Shown here: piece after piece, positions 7,818 to 14,876 of the stretch
How positions within the stretch are numbered: position 1 is the stretch's first letter
How the letters are laid out: every line of letters begins with the position of its first letter
From: Prevotella sp.
GTDB lineage: Bacteria; Bacteroidota; Bacteroidia; Bacteroidales; Bacteroidaceae
Direction: 5' to 3'
NCBI GenBank assembly: GCA_017479675.1
Contig: JAFVBX010000046.1
Coordinates: 1-41,848 of the forward strand
Length of the DNA stretch: 41,848 nt
Translations under genes and position numbers: made by a program
The notes under the pieces: generated by a model
What the model was told of the DNA's origin: nothing
The model's input: only the letters and a program-made list of their open reading frames with translations
Databases searched by the model: none

Positions 7818-9344
7818 ATGAAGATACAGTCAGTCATAGCATCCCTCCTTGTCGTGATAACCACCCTGCTGAGTTGTGACGACAACGACTCTTTCACCAC
7901 ATCATCCAACAACCTGCTCACCCTGTCCAAGGAAGCCCTCTCGCTCGACACCGTGTTCTCCAAGGTGCCCTCGGCATCCAAGATGTTCAAGGTCTATAAC
8001 TACTCCGGCGACGGCATCAGGATACAGTCTGTGCGCCAGGAGAAGGGCGCCGCGAAGTCGGGCTTCAGGGTTAACGTCAACGGCATGTTCATCAACCCCG
8101 AGGAGAACGATGCCATCAGCACCCCCATAGAACTGCGCGACGGCGACTCGCTGCGCGTGTGGGTGGAGATGACGTCGCCAAGGGAGAACGGCAAGACGGA
8201 GCCGCAGAAGGTGGAGGAGAGCATCGTCTTCAACCTTGAGAGCGGCCGCCAGCAGGTGGTGAAGCTCAGCGCGTGGACGTGGGATGCCGACACGCTGCAG
8301 AACCACTACATAGCTGAGGACACCGTCATCGACAACGAAGGCAAGCGCCCCCTCGTGGTCTATGGCAAGCTCACCGTAGCGCCCGAGGCTACGATGACCG
8401 TCAAGGCAGGCTCCATCATCTATTTCCATCAGGACGGCGAGCTCGACGTCAAGGGCAGGCTGGTGGTCAGTGGCGATAAGGACAACCTCGTCACCATGCG
8501 CTGCGACCGTCTCGACTCGCTCCTGCAGCTCAGCTACGACGAGATACCGGGCAAGTGGCAGGGCGTGACGCTCAGCGAGGAGTCGCACGACAATGCCATC
8601 AGCTACCTCGACCTCCACGGCGCAGACTACGGCATCAAGTGCCTCTCCGCCGCCGACGGCTCAGCTCCCACCGCCACCAAGCTCTCTATGGACCATTCCA
8701 CCGTCATCAACGTCCTTGGCGACGCCCTCTCTGCCGTAGCCTCCAAGGTGGTCATTGACAACTGCCTCCTGGCAAACGCCAGCGGCTACTGCCTCAACGT
8801 CACCGGCGGCGACGTCGATGTCAACAGCAGCACCCTCGCCTCCTTCTACGGCTACACCGCCTCACGTAAATACGCCTTGCGAATGACGGATGTAAACGAC
8901 AACGTTAACGGGAACGGGAACGAAGGCGAAGCGGCGCAGCTGCCTATAAAGTTCCGCATGCGCAACACCATCGTCACCGGCTATGCCGACGACCAGGTGT
9001 ATTGGTACCCCTACGACAGTCAGGCAGACCCCGACATACTCATACAGCACAGCTACCTGCGCACCGTGAAGCCCGAGGACGAATACTCCAAGAAACTGCT
9101 GCAAGACAACCTCTACGATGCCGACGCGGCAGACGACTACCAGGGTAGGGGACTCTTCACCTACGTCAACGACGACGGCACCAGCTTCGAGTACGACTTC
9201 ACGCCCCGCGACGGCGCCCCCGTCATCGGCGCTGCCGACCCCGCCACCTCGTCAGCCGACGACATCAACGGCACCGCCCGTAAGTCCACCCCCGACATGG
9301 GATGCTACGAAAGCGGGAACGTTAACGATAACGATAACCCCTAA
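7818..9344 (+). CDS. Lipoprotein with right-handed beta-helix-like region
   Basis: A 508-aa exported lipoprotein of unknown role. The signal peptide MKIQSVIASLLVVITTLLSC has a lipobox Cys at residue 20, so it is probably anchored in the outer membrane. The middle (about residues 190-350) has short repeated strands typical of parallel beta-helix proteins, such as IIYFHQDGELDVKGRLVV and runs of ADYGIKCLSA / STVINVLGDALSAVAS / KVVIDNCLLANASGYCLNV. The C-terminal GAADPATSSADDINGTAR and DMGCYE resemble the ends of other Bacteroidetes beta-helix proteins. Two in-frame hexamer repeats lie at residues 362-368 and at the extreme C-terminus (500-507). Function not inferable; it could bind or modify carbohydrate. 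Confidence 0.8.
   Translation: MKIQSVIASLLVVITTLLSCDDNDSFTTSSNNLLTLSKEALSLDTVFSKVPSASKMFKVYNYSGDGIRIQSVRQEKGAAKSGFRVNVNGMFINPEENDAISTPIELRDGDSLRVWVEMTSPRENGKTEPQKVEESIVFNLESGRQQVVKLSAWTWDADTLQNHYIAEDTVIDNEGKRPLVVYGKLTVAPEATMTVKAGSIIYFHQDGELDVKGRLVVSGDKDNLVTMRCDRLDSLLQLSYDEIPGKWQGVTLSEESHDNAISYLDLHGADYGIKCLSAADGSAPTATKLSMDHSTVINVLGDALSAVASKVVIDNCLLANASGYCLNVTGGDVDVNSSTLASFYGYTASRKYALRMTDVNDNVNGNGNEGEAAQLPIKFRMRNTIVTGYADDQVYWYPYDSQADPDILIQHSYLRTVKPEDEYSKKLLQDNLYDADAADDYQGRGLFTYVNDDGTSFEYDFTPRDGAPVIGAADPATSSADDINGTARKSTPDMGCYESGNVNDNDNP
8901..8921. repeat. In-frame hexamer repeat, internal lipoprotein copy
   Basis: AACGTT-AACGGG-type sequence identical over 21 bases to tilS 7435-7455. It encodes NVNGNGN in the same reading phase and is preceded by a degenerate extension encoding VND. 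Confidence 0.9.
9315..9337. repeat. In-frame hexamer repeat at lipoprotein C-terminus
   Basis: GGGAAC and GTTAAC units are followed by two GATAAC units, encoding GNVNDNDN just before the final Pro and stop codon. It is a diverged fourth copy of the coding repeat. Confidence 0.85.
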
Positions 9345-9354
9345 CCCCCTATAA

Positions 9355-9426
9355 TAACTATAATCCCTATAGTCCCTATAGTCCCTATAGTCCCTATAGT
9401 CCCTATAGTATCTATAGTTCCTATAA
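9355..9426. repeat. TCCCTATAG nonamer tandem tract
   Basis: Five perfect nine-base TCCCTATAG units (9364-9408) are flanked by diverged units, filling the gap between the lipoprotein gene and cdd. The inverse unit CTATAGGGA appears in the HU-gene leader at 14812-14829. Confidence 0.95.
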
Positions 9427-9442
9427 AAATTCCCCTCAATCT

Positions 9443-9889
9443 ATGCAAAAACGACCCCTCTCCTCCCTCTCTGAGCAAGACCACCTTCTCGTGCGCCAGG
9501 CACAGGAAGCCACGCATCTTGCCTATGCCCCCTACAGCCATTTCCACGTAGGGGCTGCCGTGCAGCTCGCCGACGGCACCACCGTGCAGGGATGCAACCA
9601 GGAGAACGCCTCCTATCCCTGCGGCATCTGTGCAGAGCGCTCCGCCCTCGCCACGGCGCAGAACCTCCACCCCGGCGTCCCTGTAACAGCCATCGCCATC
9701 GCCGCCACGCGCGACGGCTCCCCCGCTGCTGAGCCTGTCACCCCCTGCGGCATGTGCCGTCAGGTCATCGCCGAGACGGAGCAGCGCTACGCCACCCCCA
9801 TCCGCATCATCATGGCATCGCAAAGCGATGCCGTCATCGCCGATACCATCGCCGACCTCCTGCCCCTGACGTTTAAGAAAATGCTATAA
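9443..9889 (+). CDS. cdd: Cytidine deaminase
   Basis: Zinc-dependent deamination of cytidine and deoxycytidine to uridine forms, in pyrimidine salvage. The zinc site is visible as CGICAERSAL (Cys and the catalytic Glu) and TPCGMCRQ (two Cys), with the substrate loop NQENASYPCG. Length 148 aa fits the tetrameric CDA class. It follows a nonamer repeat tract and is closed by a clear terminator, so it ends the first gene block. Confidence 0.95.
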   Translation: MQKRPLSSLSEQDHLLVRQAQEATHLAYAPYSHFHVGAAVQLADGTTVQGCNQENASYPCGICAERSALATAQNLHPGVPVTAIAIAATRDGSPAAEPVTPCGMCRQVIAETEQRYATPIRIIMASQSDAVIADTIADLLPLTFKKML

Positions 9890-9920
9890 TTCCTATAGCT
9901 ACTATCCCTCTCTAAAAACA

Positions 9921-9956
9921 AAGCCGATGGAGCGCCAGTGCCCATCGGCTTTTGCT
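9921..9956 (+). terminator. Rho-independent terminator after cdd
   Basis: AAGCCGATGG (9921-9930) pairs with CCATCGGCTT (9942-9951) over ten bases, followed by a T-rich stretch. Confidence 0.9.
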
Positions 9957-9973
9957 ATTTTTGTTTGCTAAAA

Positions 9974-10005
9974 TTTGGTGGAAAGAAAAATTATTGTTAC
10001 TTTTG
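9974..10005 (+). promoter_or_regulatory. Bacteroidetes promoter for the 6S-like RNA
   Basis: TTTG at 9974-9977, 20 bases, then TACTTTTG at 9998-10005, matching the TTTG/TAnnTTTG consensus. Transcription would begin near 10012. Confidence 0.75.
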
Positions 10006-10011
10006 CGGTCT

Positions 10012-10253
10012 CTATAACGACAAATAAACATTGTTTACGAATCATTTAAGCCAATGACATAAAGAAAGAGAAATAAGGTTTTGAACAATCACTTTTGATT
10101 CTTGTTTCAGATAATTGGGGAATTAGATGAAATATTGCAAGGACGGAAGTAGATGGTTCACGCTTGCCAGCGTGGGCTTTTTACTCGTTTAAGCAATATA
10201 GGTTATCCCCAATACCTCTGAAACGTAGACGAAGTAATTTGTCCACGTTTTTT
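10012..10253 (+). ncRNA. ssrS: Probable 6S RNA (Bacteroidales type)
   Basis: No ORF is present, but three separated helices are collinear: GTTTCAG 10104-10110 with CTGAAAC 10218-10224, ATTGGGGA 10114-10121 with TCCCCAAT 10206-10213, and ATATTGC 10132-10138 with GCAATAT 10193-10199. An apical hairpin CACGCT/AGCGTG (10159-10164/10169-10174) is extended by further pairs. Between the second and third helices is an open bubble (10122-10131 opposite 10200-10205). A rod with a central bubble is the hallmark of 6S RNA, which sequesters RNA polymerase by mimicking an open promoter. A matching promoter lies upstream and a terminator at the end. The mature 5' end may be inside this range, since the first 70-90 bases are not part of the rod. 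Assigned by structure only. Confidence 0.68.
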
Positions 10254-10255
10254 AT
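10222..10255 (+). terminator. Terminator of the 6S-like RNA
   Basis: AACGT-A-GAC pairs with GTC-C-ACGTT (10222-10230 with 10241-10249, one mismatch), followed by six Ts. Its first three bases overlap the outer rod helix, so the two pairings compete slightly. Confidence 0.65.
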
Positions 10256-10282
10256 TAATATAAACTTAAAACAACAAATCGA

Positions 10283-10681
10283 ATGAAACAAATGAAACTA
10301 TGGAGCATGATGCTCGCTGTATTGATGATGTTTACGATGGTGTCCTGTGGTGACGATGGTGACGATGGTGGTGATACTGTTGATGTAAGCAAGGCTGTCG
10401 GCACATGGTACTGCACAAGCAGCAATGACAGGTCGGGTGGCTATTCTGTTGATGACCTCTTCGTAGGGCAGCAGGTCACGATATATAGCGACGGCACCTA
10501 TACTTCAACCTCTTCAAGCTTCGGCACAACTGGTACCTATGTTGTCAGTGGCAGTAATATAATAGTAACGACTAACAGCAACAGGAGGTTTGTCGTTGGC
10601 GTAACATTCTCTGGCAACAGGATGACATGGCGAGGCTCAGGCGAGGGCGTGACCTTTACCTATGTTTTCTCAAGGATGTAA
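10283..10681 (+). CDS. Small lipocalin-like lipoprotein
   Basis: A 132-aa secreted lipoprotein of unknown role. The signal peptide ends in MVSCGDDGDDGGDT with lipobox Cys22. The remainder (VGTWYCTSSND, VTIYSDGTYTS, GTYVVSGSNIIVTT, RMTWRG, FTYVFSR) has the alternating strands of lipocalin-like/DUF-type beta-barrel domains common in Bacteroidetes lipoproteins. No promoter is visible between the 6S-like terminator and the ATG, so it may depend on read-through. Codons are more AT-rich than in the preceding genes, which hints at different ancestry. A perfect terminator follows. Confidence 0.75.
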   Translation: MKQMKLWSMMLAVLMMFTMVSCGDDGDDGGDTVDVSKAVGTWYCTSSNDRSGGYSVDDLFVGQQVTIYSDGTYTSTSSSFGTTGTYVVSGSNIIVTTNSNRRFVVGVTFSGNRMTWRGSGEGVTFTYVFSRM

Positions 10682-10730
10682 GCTCTTTCTATACGGCTTA
10701 TAATCAAGAAAAATAATACAATAAAATGAT

Positions 10731-10764
10731 AATCCCTGACAGAAAATGTCAGGGATTGCTTTTT
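10731..10764 (+). terminator. Perfect 11-bp terminator
   Basis: AATCCCTGACA (10731-10741) pairs with TGTCAGGGATT (10747-10757), followed by GCTTTTT. Confidence 0.93.
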
Positions 10765-10819
10765 CAATAAATCTTTGGCACACTTTTTGTTGGAAACGAT
10801 TCTATAAATCCGTAATTAT

Positions 10820-12010
10820 ATGTTATATAATACAATAGTACAAAGAGACGAGACAGGCTTTAATAGCATTTACGAGGCGGCACAGAAGTTTGAAGCCGAG
10901 AATGTGCTGGAGTCGATATTGACCTGCAAGTTTGACCAAAAGAAAATAGAAAAGACGCTGAACCTCTTGCGTCATTATCAGTATAGGCTAAATAATGAGT
11001 CGATGGACTTGGTGGAGTTCTCTGAGAACTTCATCGAGCAGTATGCAACTGACCATAACGAGTGTTTCCGTCTGGCAGATAAACTCATACGTCGTATCGG
11101 AACTACAATGACGGGTAGCATGAAGATATTCCGCTCTTTCTGTCCTGTTGTGCGTCGCAGGTTTGATGAACGACACAACATAGTTCCAGTGCTTGACTAC
11201 AGCCGTCTTACGTTCCGTCAGTTCCAAGGGCAGTTCTTTGGCGTAGAACCTTATATTGACTCAGTAAAGACCTTGTTACATGAGCTTGCCGCATTCTTCT
11301 TTCACCTTATAACCACGATGAAAGTGTGCAAGGACATGATACGCAAGGAGGAGGAAACGAGAAAGGATGTCCACAAACTAAAGGAGATTTTTGAGAAGGA
11401 CTGTGACGAAATTCTTCATAGTGTGCGCGAGGTGTTCAGGACATTTGACAGGATACAGTTGGTTTCAGAGGAGGAACTGGCAGAACGTCGCAAAAACGCT
11501 ATACCTATGGAGGTATGGCTGCCGCGTGATTACCATAGATATGATAGACAATGGATAAAGACTGAGGGCATAAGGATTAGAATAGCTACAGGCAATCAGT
11601 ATGGATTAGATGACGAAGCATCAGTACTATGGGATAAAAACCCAGAATGGGGACAAACGGTATGTAAGACACTTACCAAGCTCGACACTCTCGGCTTACC
11701 ATATAAAAATAGCAAGAAGGCTGCCGAAATGGGTAAAAAGGGGACGTTTGATTCGCGTGTGATGGTCTATCTTCTTAAATGGAGTGCTGTTAGTACCACT
11801 GGTGATAATGGCGAAATAAAGGATGAGGAAAAAGAAAGGCGTTTTTATAACTACTGCATGAAACACTACGACGGTGACTACATGTTTCCTACTTGGCAGT
11901 CAGTATGTAGGGAACGTAAAACCCTATACAGCAAGAACTCGTCCTCATTAGGTTTAGCTAAGAATTTCGAATCATATGTAGTAAACGCTTCGCAACAGAC
12001 AGATTTGTGA
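10820..12010 (+). CDS. Unrecognised 396-aa protein
   Basis: I do not recognise this protein. It is soluble, with no signal peptide or membrane segment, and rich in Glu, Lys and Arg. Residues about 165-235 (KVCKDMIRKEEETRKDVHKLKEI and following) look helical and possibly coiled coil. Near residues 235-265 there is WLPRDYHRYDRQW, and a region from about 300 to the end has many basic and aromatic residues, including WSAVSTTGDNGEIKDEEKERRFYNYC. Codon use is clearly more AT-rich than the housekeeping genes on both sides. It stands alone between two terminators, next to the RepA-like/HU cassette, which suggests an accessory or acquired gene. No function is proposed. Confidence 0.75.
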   Translation: MLYNTIVQRDETGFNSIYEAAQKFEAENVLESILTCKFDQKKIEKTLNLLRHYQYRLNNESMDLVEFSENFIEQYATDHNECFRLADKLIRRIGTTMTGSMKIFRSFCPVVRRRFDERHNIVPVLDYSRLTFRQFQGQFFGVEPYIDSVKTLLHELAAFFFHLITTMKVCKDMIRKEEETRKDVHKLKEIFEKDCDEILHSVREVFRTFDRIQLVSEEELAERRKNAIPMEVWLPRDYHRYDRQWIKTEGIRIRIATGNQYGLDDEASVLWDKNPEWGQTVCKTLTKLDTLGLPYKNSKKAAEMGKKGTFDSRVMVYLLKWSAVSTTGDNGEIKDEEKERRFYNYCMKHYDGDYMFPTWQSVCRERKTLYSKNSSSLGLAKNFESYVVNASQQTDL

Positions 12011-12038
12011 GGCTAACACGATGAAAATTGTTTTGACA

Positions 12039-12068
12039 GGTTCTCTATTGGGAACCGGTTTCTTTTTG
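12039..12068 (+). terminator. Terminator after the 396-aa gene
   Basis: GGTTCTC (12039-12045) pairs with GGGAACC (12050-12056) around a TATT loop (one wobble pair), followed by a T-rich stretch. The remainder of the gap to about 12250 is AT-rich with no ORF or other structure that I can support. Confidence 0.75.
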
Positions 12069-12250
12069 TGTTTTTTTACAGGTTAAGTTCTATTTGCCTT
12101 TCTAAGTTGTTACAGAAAAGGGACTTCTTGTAAATACTTTTACATGCATATAAAGAAAGACTGCGACAAACCGTAAAAACCTTTTTATATACGAATGTAA
12201 ACTACTGAAAAACAGCACTTTCTGTTGTAAAATCAACTTTCTTGCGCTTC

Positions 12251-12281
12251 TTGTACAAATAATACAAAAGGTGTACCTTTG
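12251..12281 (+). promoter_or_regulatory. Promoter of the ATPase leader
   Basis: TTG at 12251-12253, 20 bases, then TACCTTTG at 12274-12281, an exact TAnnTTTG box. The predicted start is near 12288, immediately before the folded leader. Confidence 0.82.
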
Positions 12282-12287
12282 CAATCA

Positions 12288-12394
12288 ACTTCTCAGGCAC
12301 GTAGCCGCGTGCCGATTATGAAGTGGTGGCAGAGGGTTGCCGGCGGCAAGGTAAACCTGAGACCACTTTAATCTCCTAAAAGTAAAGAAACGAA
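12288..12394 (+). promoter_or_regulatory. Structured leader with candidate pseudoknot
   Basis: TCTCAGG (12291-12297) pairs with CCTGAGA (12356-12362), and AAGTGGT (12321-12327) pairs with ACCACTT (12362-12368). The four strands alternate, so both helices together form an H-type pseudoknot with no linker between the two 3' strands. Two local hairpins sit in the loops: GGCACG/CGTGCC (12296-12301/12308-12313), which competes with the first helix for two bases, and TTGCC/GGCAA (12337-12341/12345-12349). It fits no riboswitch or ribozyme I know. It would form at the very 5' end of the mRNA of the ATPase gene. Confidence 0.6.
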
Positions 12395-13582
12395 ATGGAG
12401 AACTTAACTGACAACGTTCAGCAGGCAGGGAGCCTGGCTGGACAGGTAAACAGCCGAGCTGATGAGGTGCAGGGCACTGCCGGCGAGGCTGAGAACAGGC
12501 AGATGACGGTGGAGGGCATCGTTAGTGAGGCTGTTAACGAGCCGTCGGCGGAGGAGCGGAAGGCTGAGGAGCGGCGCAAGGCGCTCTGTGACACGCTCAT
12601 CACGCTGGACACGGAGGTGGAGCCGCTGCGCTTTACGCTGTCGGTGGACGGCGTGGGGCTGTTCTCGCTGCTCGACATTCACGGGGTGAAGGCGAAGCAG
12701 AAGCACGGCAAGACGACGATGCTGAAGGTGTGTGCGGCGGCATGGCTCAAGGGGCAGCAGTTCCGCGTGAAGTCGGAGCTGGAGCAGCCCCGCGTGCTGT
12801 GGCTGGACACGGAGCAGAACCGCCCCGACGTGAAGCAGATACTGACGGACATCGTGGAGATGACGGGTGCGGAGAAGGACTACATCACGAGCCACCTGCA
12901 CGTACACGCCCTGCGTTGCTCGGACTATGGCGACCTGTATGGGCTGATGGTGCAGGCTGTCGGCGACTTCAAGCCGCAGGTGGTGGTGGTGGATGGCATA
13001 GTGGAGTTCGTGGCGTCGTTCAACGACGAGACGATGGCGAAGCGGCTGGTGCACGACCTGCAGGTGCTGAGCCAGGACCACGAGTGTGCCATAGTGTGCG
13101 TGCTCCACACCAACAAGGCTGACGAGGACCACAACATGCGCGGCCACCTGGGCACGATGCTGGCGCAGAAGGCTGGCACGGTGCTGGAGTGTAAGAAGAA
13201 CGGCTCTGTCATCACCGTGCAGTGCACGGAGTCGCGCCACAAGGAGATGCCGGAATGGAGCATCATGTTCGACGGCGAGGGCTGCATAGTGGATGCCGAC
13301 GAGGTGCGCCGCCAGATGGCTGAGCAGCACGAGGCGGAGAAGGCGCAGCGCAAGAGGGAAAAGGCGGAGCTTATACAGAAGGAACGCCTTGACTATGCCT
13401 TGAAGTGCATCAACGACAAGGGTGGCAGTATAAAGCGCAGCCAATTGACGGAGATTTTGATAAAACACTTTGAACTTAGCAGGGCTACTGTCAGCAGTTT
13501 TATATCGAAACACGTTGGAAGCGCCTACTATGAGGTAAATGGTATTATAACTTTAACCTCAGAGACAGCTATTCCGTTCTAA
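12395..13582 (+). CDS. RepA-like AAA/RecA-fold ATPase
   Basis: A 395-aa P-loop ATPase of the RepA/DnaB-like RecA-fold kind found in Bacteroidetes mobile or integrated elements. The N-terminal 60 residues are charged and low-complexity. The nucleotide site is GVKAKQKHGKTT at residues 97-108 (a variant Walker A whose first Gly is Ala), then VLWLDTEQ (134-141) and Walker B VVVVDGI (196-202), followed by IVCVLHTNK with a conserved His. The C-terminal 80 residues, after a Lys/Glu-rich helix, look like a small winged-helix-like tail (SQLTEILIKHFELSRATVSSFISKHV). It heads a cassette with a Toprim-like and an HU-like gene. It could be a replication helicase relic or a DNA-maintenance ATPase; the role is inference. 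Confidence 0.78.
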   Translation: MENLTDNVQQAGSLAGQVNSRADEVQGTAGEAENRQMTVEGIVSEAVNEPSAEERKAEERRKALCDTLITLDTEVEPLRFTLSVDGVGLFSLLDIHGVKAKQKHGKTTMLKVCAAAWLKGQQFRVKSELEQPRVLWLDTEQNRPDVKQILTDIVEMTGAEKDYITSHLHVHALRCSDYGDLYGLMVQAVGDFKPQVVVVDGIVEFVASFNDETMAKRLVHDLQVLSQDHECAIVCVLHTNKADEDHNMRGHLGTMLAQKAGTVLECKKNGSVITVQCTESRHKEMPEWSIMFDGEGCIVDADEVRRQMAEQHEAEKAQRKREKAELIQKERLDYALKCINDKGGSIKRSQLTEILIKHFELSRATVSSFISKHVGSAYYEVNGIITLTSETAIPF

Positions 13583-13658
13583 TCTTGCGACAAGATATTT
13601 TGTCTAATTGTCTAATCCACCTATATATATAGTGGATTAGACGATTAGACGGAATAGC
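13568..13658 (+). promoter_or_regulatory. Long composite hairpin at the ATPase gene end
   Basis: The inner stem is GTCTAATTGTCTAATCCAC (13602-13620) with its complement at 13632-13650: 19 pairs, one G-T, and an 11-base AT loop. An outer stem pairs GCTATTCCGT (13568-13577), the last codons of the ATPase gene, with ACGGAATAGC (13649-13658). There is no T-run, so it is not a standard terminator. It could stabilise the upstream mRNA end or attenuate the next gene. Confidence 0.8.
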
Positions 13659-13679
13659 CGCCCAAAAATTACTTAAATG

Positions 13680-13706
13680 TTCAATTTACAATCTTCAATT
13701 TTCAAT
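13680..13706. repeat. TTCAATT-type heptamer tract
   Basis: Imperfect tandem TTCAATTT/ACAATCTTCAATTTTCAAT units lie directly before the ATG at 13707. They explain the apparent upstream in-frame ATG at 13677 as repeat sequence. Confidence 0.75.
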
Positions 13707-14612
13707 ATGACAAACGATCACAGATACCAACTTGAGACCCGCATATTGACGGGCAGGAGACAGCAGAAACACGAGTGCCCGCAGTGCGGCAGGCGTAAGT
13801 GCTTCGTGCGCTACGTGGACACGCAGAATGACTTCAGCTATGTGGCTGACGACGTGGGGCGCTGCGACCATGAGCAGTCGTGCGGCTACCACATGAAGCC
13901 CAGTGAGTATTTCAGGCAGAACGGATGGGCGCGCGACAAGCATGACCTCCAACCACGCAAGCCTTTCGTGCCGAAGCCCCTGCCGCCGTTCCGTCCGCTG
14001 GCGATGGACTATGTGGTGAAGAGCCACAGCACGCGCTCTCGCCTCTGGCAGTGGGTGCAGGGGGACGTGGCGCAGCGCCTGTCGCTCACGGCGGAGCGGC
14101 TCCGACAGGTCTTTGACGACTACATGGTGGGCGCCACGCGGCAGGGCGACGTCATCTTCTGGCAGATAGACCAGGGAGGACGGGTGCACGGCGGTCACAT
14201 AATGCACTACGGCGCTGACGGCCACCGCCAGGGCTTCCAGGGGTGGACGCACATACCGCTGATACGTGAGGGGGTGCTGCCCCTCGACTGGCAACTCTAC
14301 CAGTGCCTCTACGGCGAGCACCTGCTCCGTCGCTACCCCGACCGCCACGTGTGCCTCGTGGAGAGCGAGAAGACGGCGCTGCTGATGGCGCTCTGCCAGC
14401 CTCGGCTGCTGTGGCTCGCCACGGCAGGCAGCGGCGGACTGTCAAGGGAGCGCACGGAGTGCCTGAGGGGTAGGCGAGTGACGCTCTTCCCCGACAGCGG
14501 ATGCTACGCGAAGTGGAAGGAGAAGATGCTGCTGACCAGCGGCATAGACTACAACATCTCCGACCGCATGGAGGCTTATCCGCCTAACAGCGACCTTGCC
14601 GATTTGCTGTAA
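13707..14612 (+). CDS. Zinc-ribbon/Toprim-like protein (DUF6371-like)
   Basis: A 301-aa protein from the ATG at 13707. An N-terminal zinc-ribbon-like segment contains CPQCGRRKCFVRY and GRCDHEQSCGYH, with the residues PSEYFRQNGW seen in Bacteroidetes DUF6371 proteins. The C-terminal half has CLVESEKTALLMAL and VTLFPDSGCYAKW, which resemble the Glu and Asp motifs of a Toprim fold as in DnaG-type primases. Its likely role is primase-like or a cofactor for the preceding ATPase on DNA. The gene follows the long hairpin and a heptamer tract, and shares strand and spacing with its neighbours. An alternative ATG at 13677 would add ten repeat-encoded residues. The DUF number is from memory. Confidence 0.75.
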   Translation: MTNDHRYQLETRILTGRRQQKHECPQCGRRKCFVRYVDTQNDFSYVADDVGRCDHEQSCGYHMKPSEYFRQNGWARDKHDLQPRKPFVPKPLPPFRPLAMDYVVKSHSTRSRLWQWVQGDVAQRLSLTAERLRQVFDDYMVGATRQGDVIFWQIDQGGRVHGGHIMHYGADGHRQGFQGWTHIPLIREGVLPLDWQLYQCLYGEHLLRRYPDRHVCLVESEKTALLMALCQPRLLWLATAGSGGLSRERTECLRGRRVTLFPDSGCYAKWKEKMLLTSGIDYNISDRMEAYPPNSDLADLL

Positions 14613-14641
14613 AAAAACTTGAAAAATAATTGGCGAAAAAC

Positions 14642-14672
14642 TTGCATAATTCGCTGATTTTTAGTAACTTTG
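14642..14672 (+). promoter_or_regulatory. Promoter of the HU-gene leader
   Basis: TTG at 14642-14644, 20 bases, then TAACTTTG at 14665-14672. The predicted start near 14679 gives a leader of about 200 bases. Confidence 0.8.
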
Positions 14673-14678
14673 TAAGTG

Positions 14679-14876
14679 GAAATTAAGGGGATGCAGTAGC
14701 GTTGCAACCGAGCGTGGTGACTTAGCATCCGGGGCTGGGAGCTTAGCTCCCGCGCGCGGCGGCAAAGCAACTGCAGGCAGCCCTCCCCGAGGTTTCCGAG
14801 AAAGGTAGGAGCTATAGGGACTATAGGCACTATCGAAAAGTTTAATCAACTAAAAGTAAAAGAAAGGAACAAAGTT
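14679..14876 (+). promoter_or_regulatory. Long structured leader of the HU-like gene
   Basis: GC-rich and foldable. GGATGC (14689-14694) can pair with GCATCC (14725-14730); GGGCTG (14732-14737) with CAGCCC (14778-14783); and GGGAGC (14737-14742) with GCTCCC (14746-14751). TGCAGT (14692-14697) can alternatively pair with ACTGCA (14770-14775), extended by GTTGC/GCAAC. That last pairing excludes the first helix and crosses the second, so the leader could switch between folds or form a pseudoknot. Its core is made of four 21-base units. CTATAGGGA-type nonamers follow at 14812-14829. The end, CTAAAAGTAAAAGAAAGG, resembles the end of the ATPase leader. Confidence 0.6.
14695..14778. repeat. Four 21-base phased units in the HU leader
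   Basis: Units at 14695, 14716, 14737 and 14758 each keep C at position 6, GC at positions 10-11 and C at position 14. This is the same spacing as the intergenic arrays at 27899-28003 and 41419-41629. Confidence 0.7.

Noticed and set aside
12295-12315. A 21-base unit of the phased family in the ATPase leader
   Set aside because: One unit matches the four conserved positions but the next ones do not; single matches are expected by chance.
12288-12394. HDV-like or pistol ribozyme
   Set aside because: Helix order differs: a hairpin lies between the first two strands, and no P4-type hairpin or known catalytic core is visible.
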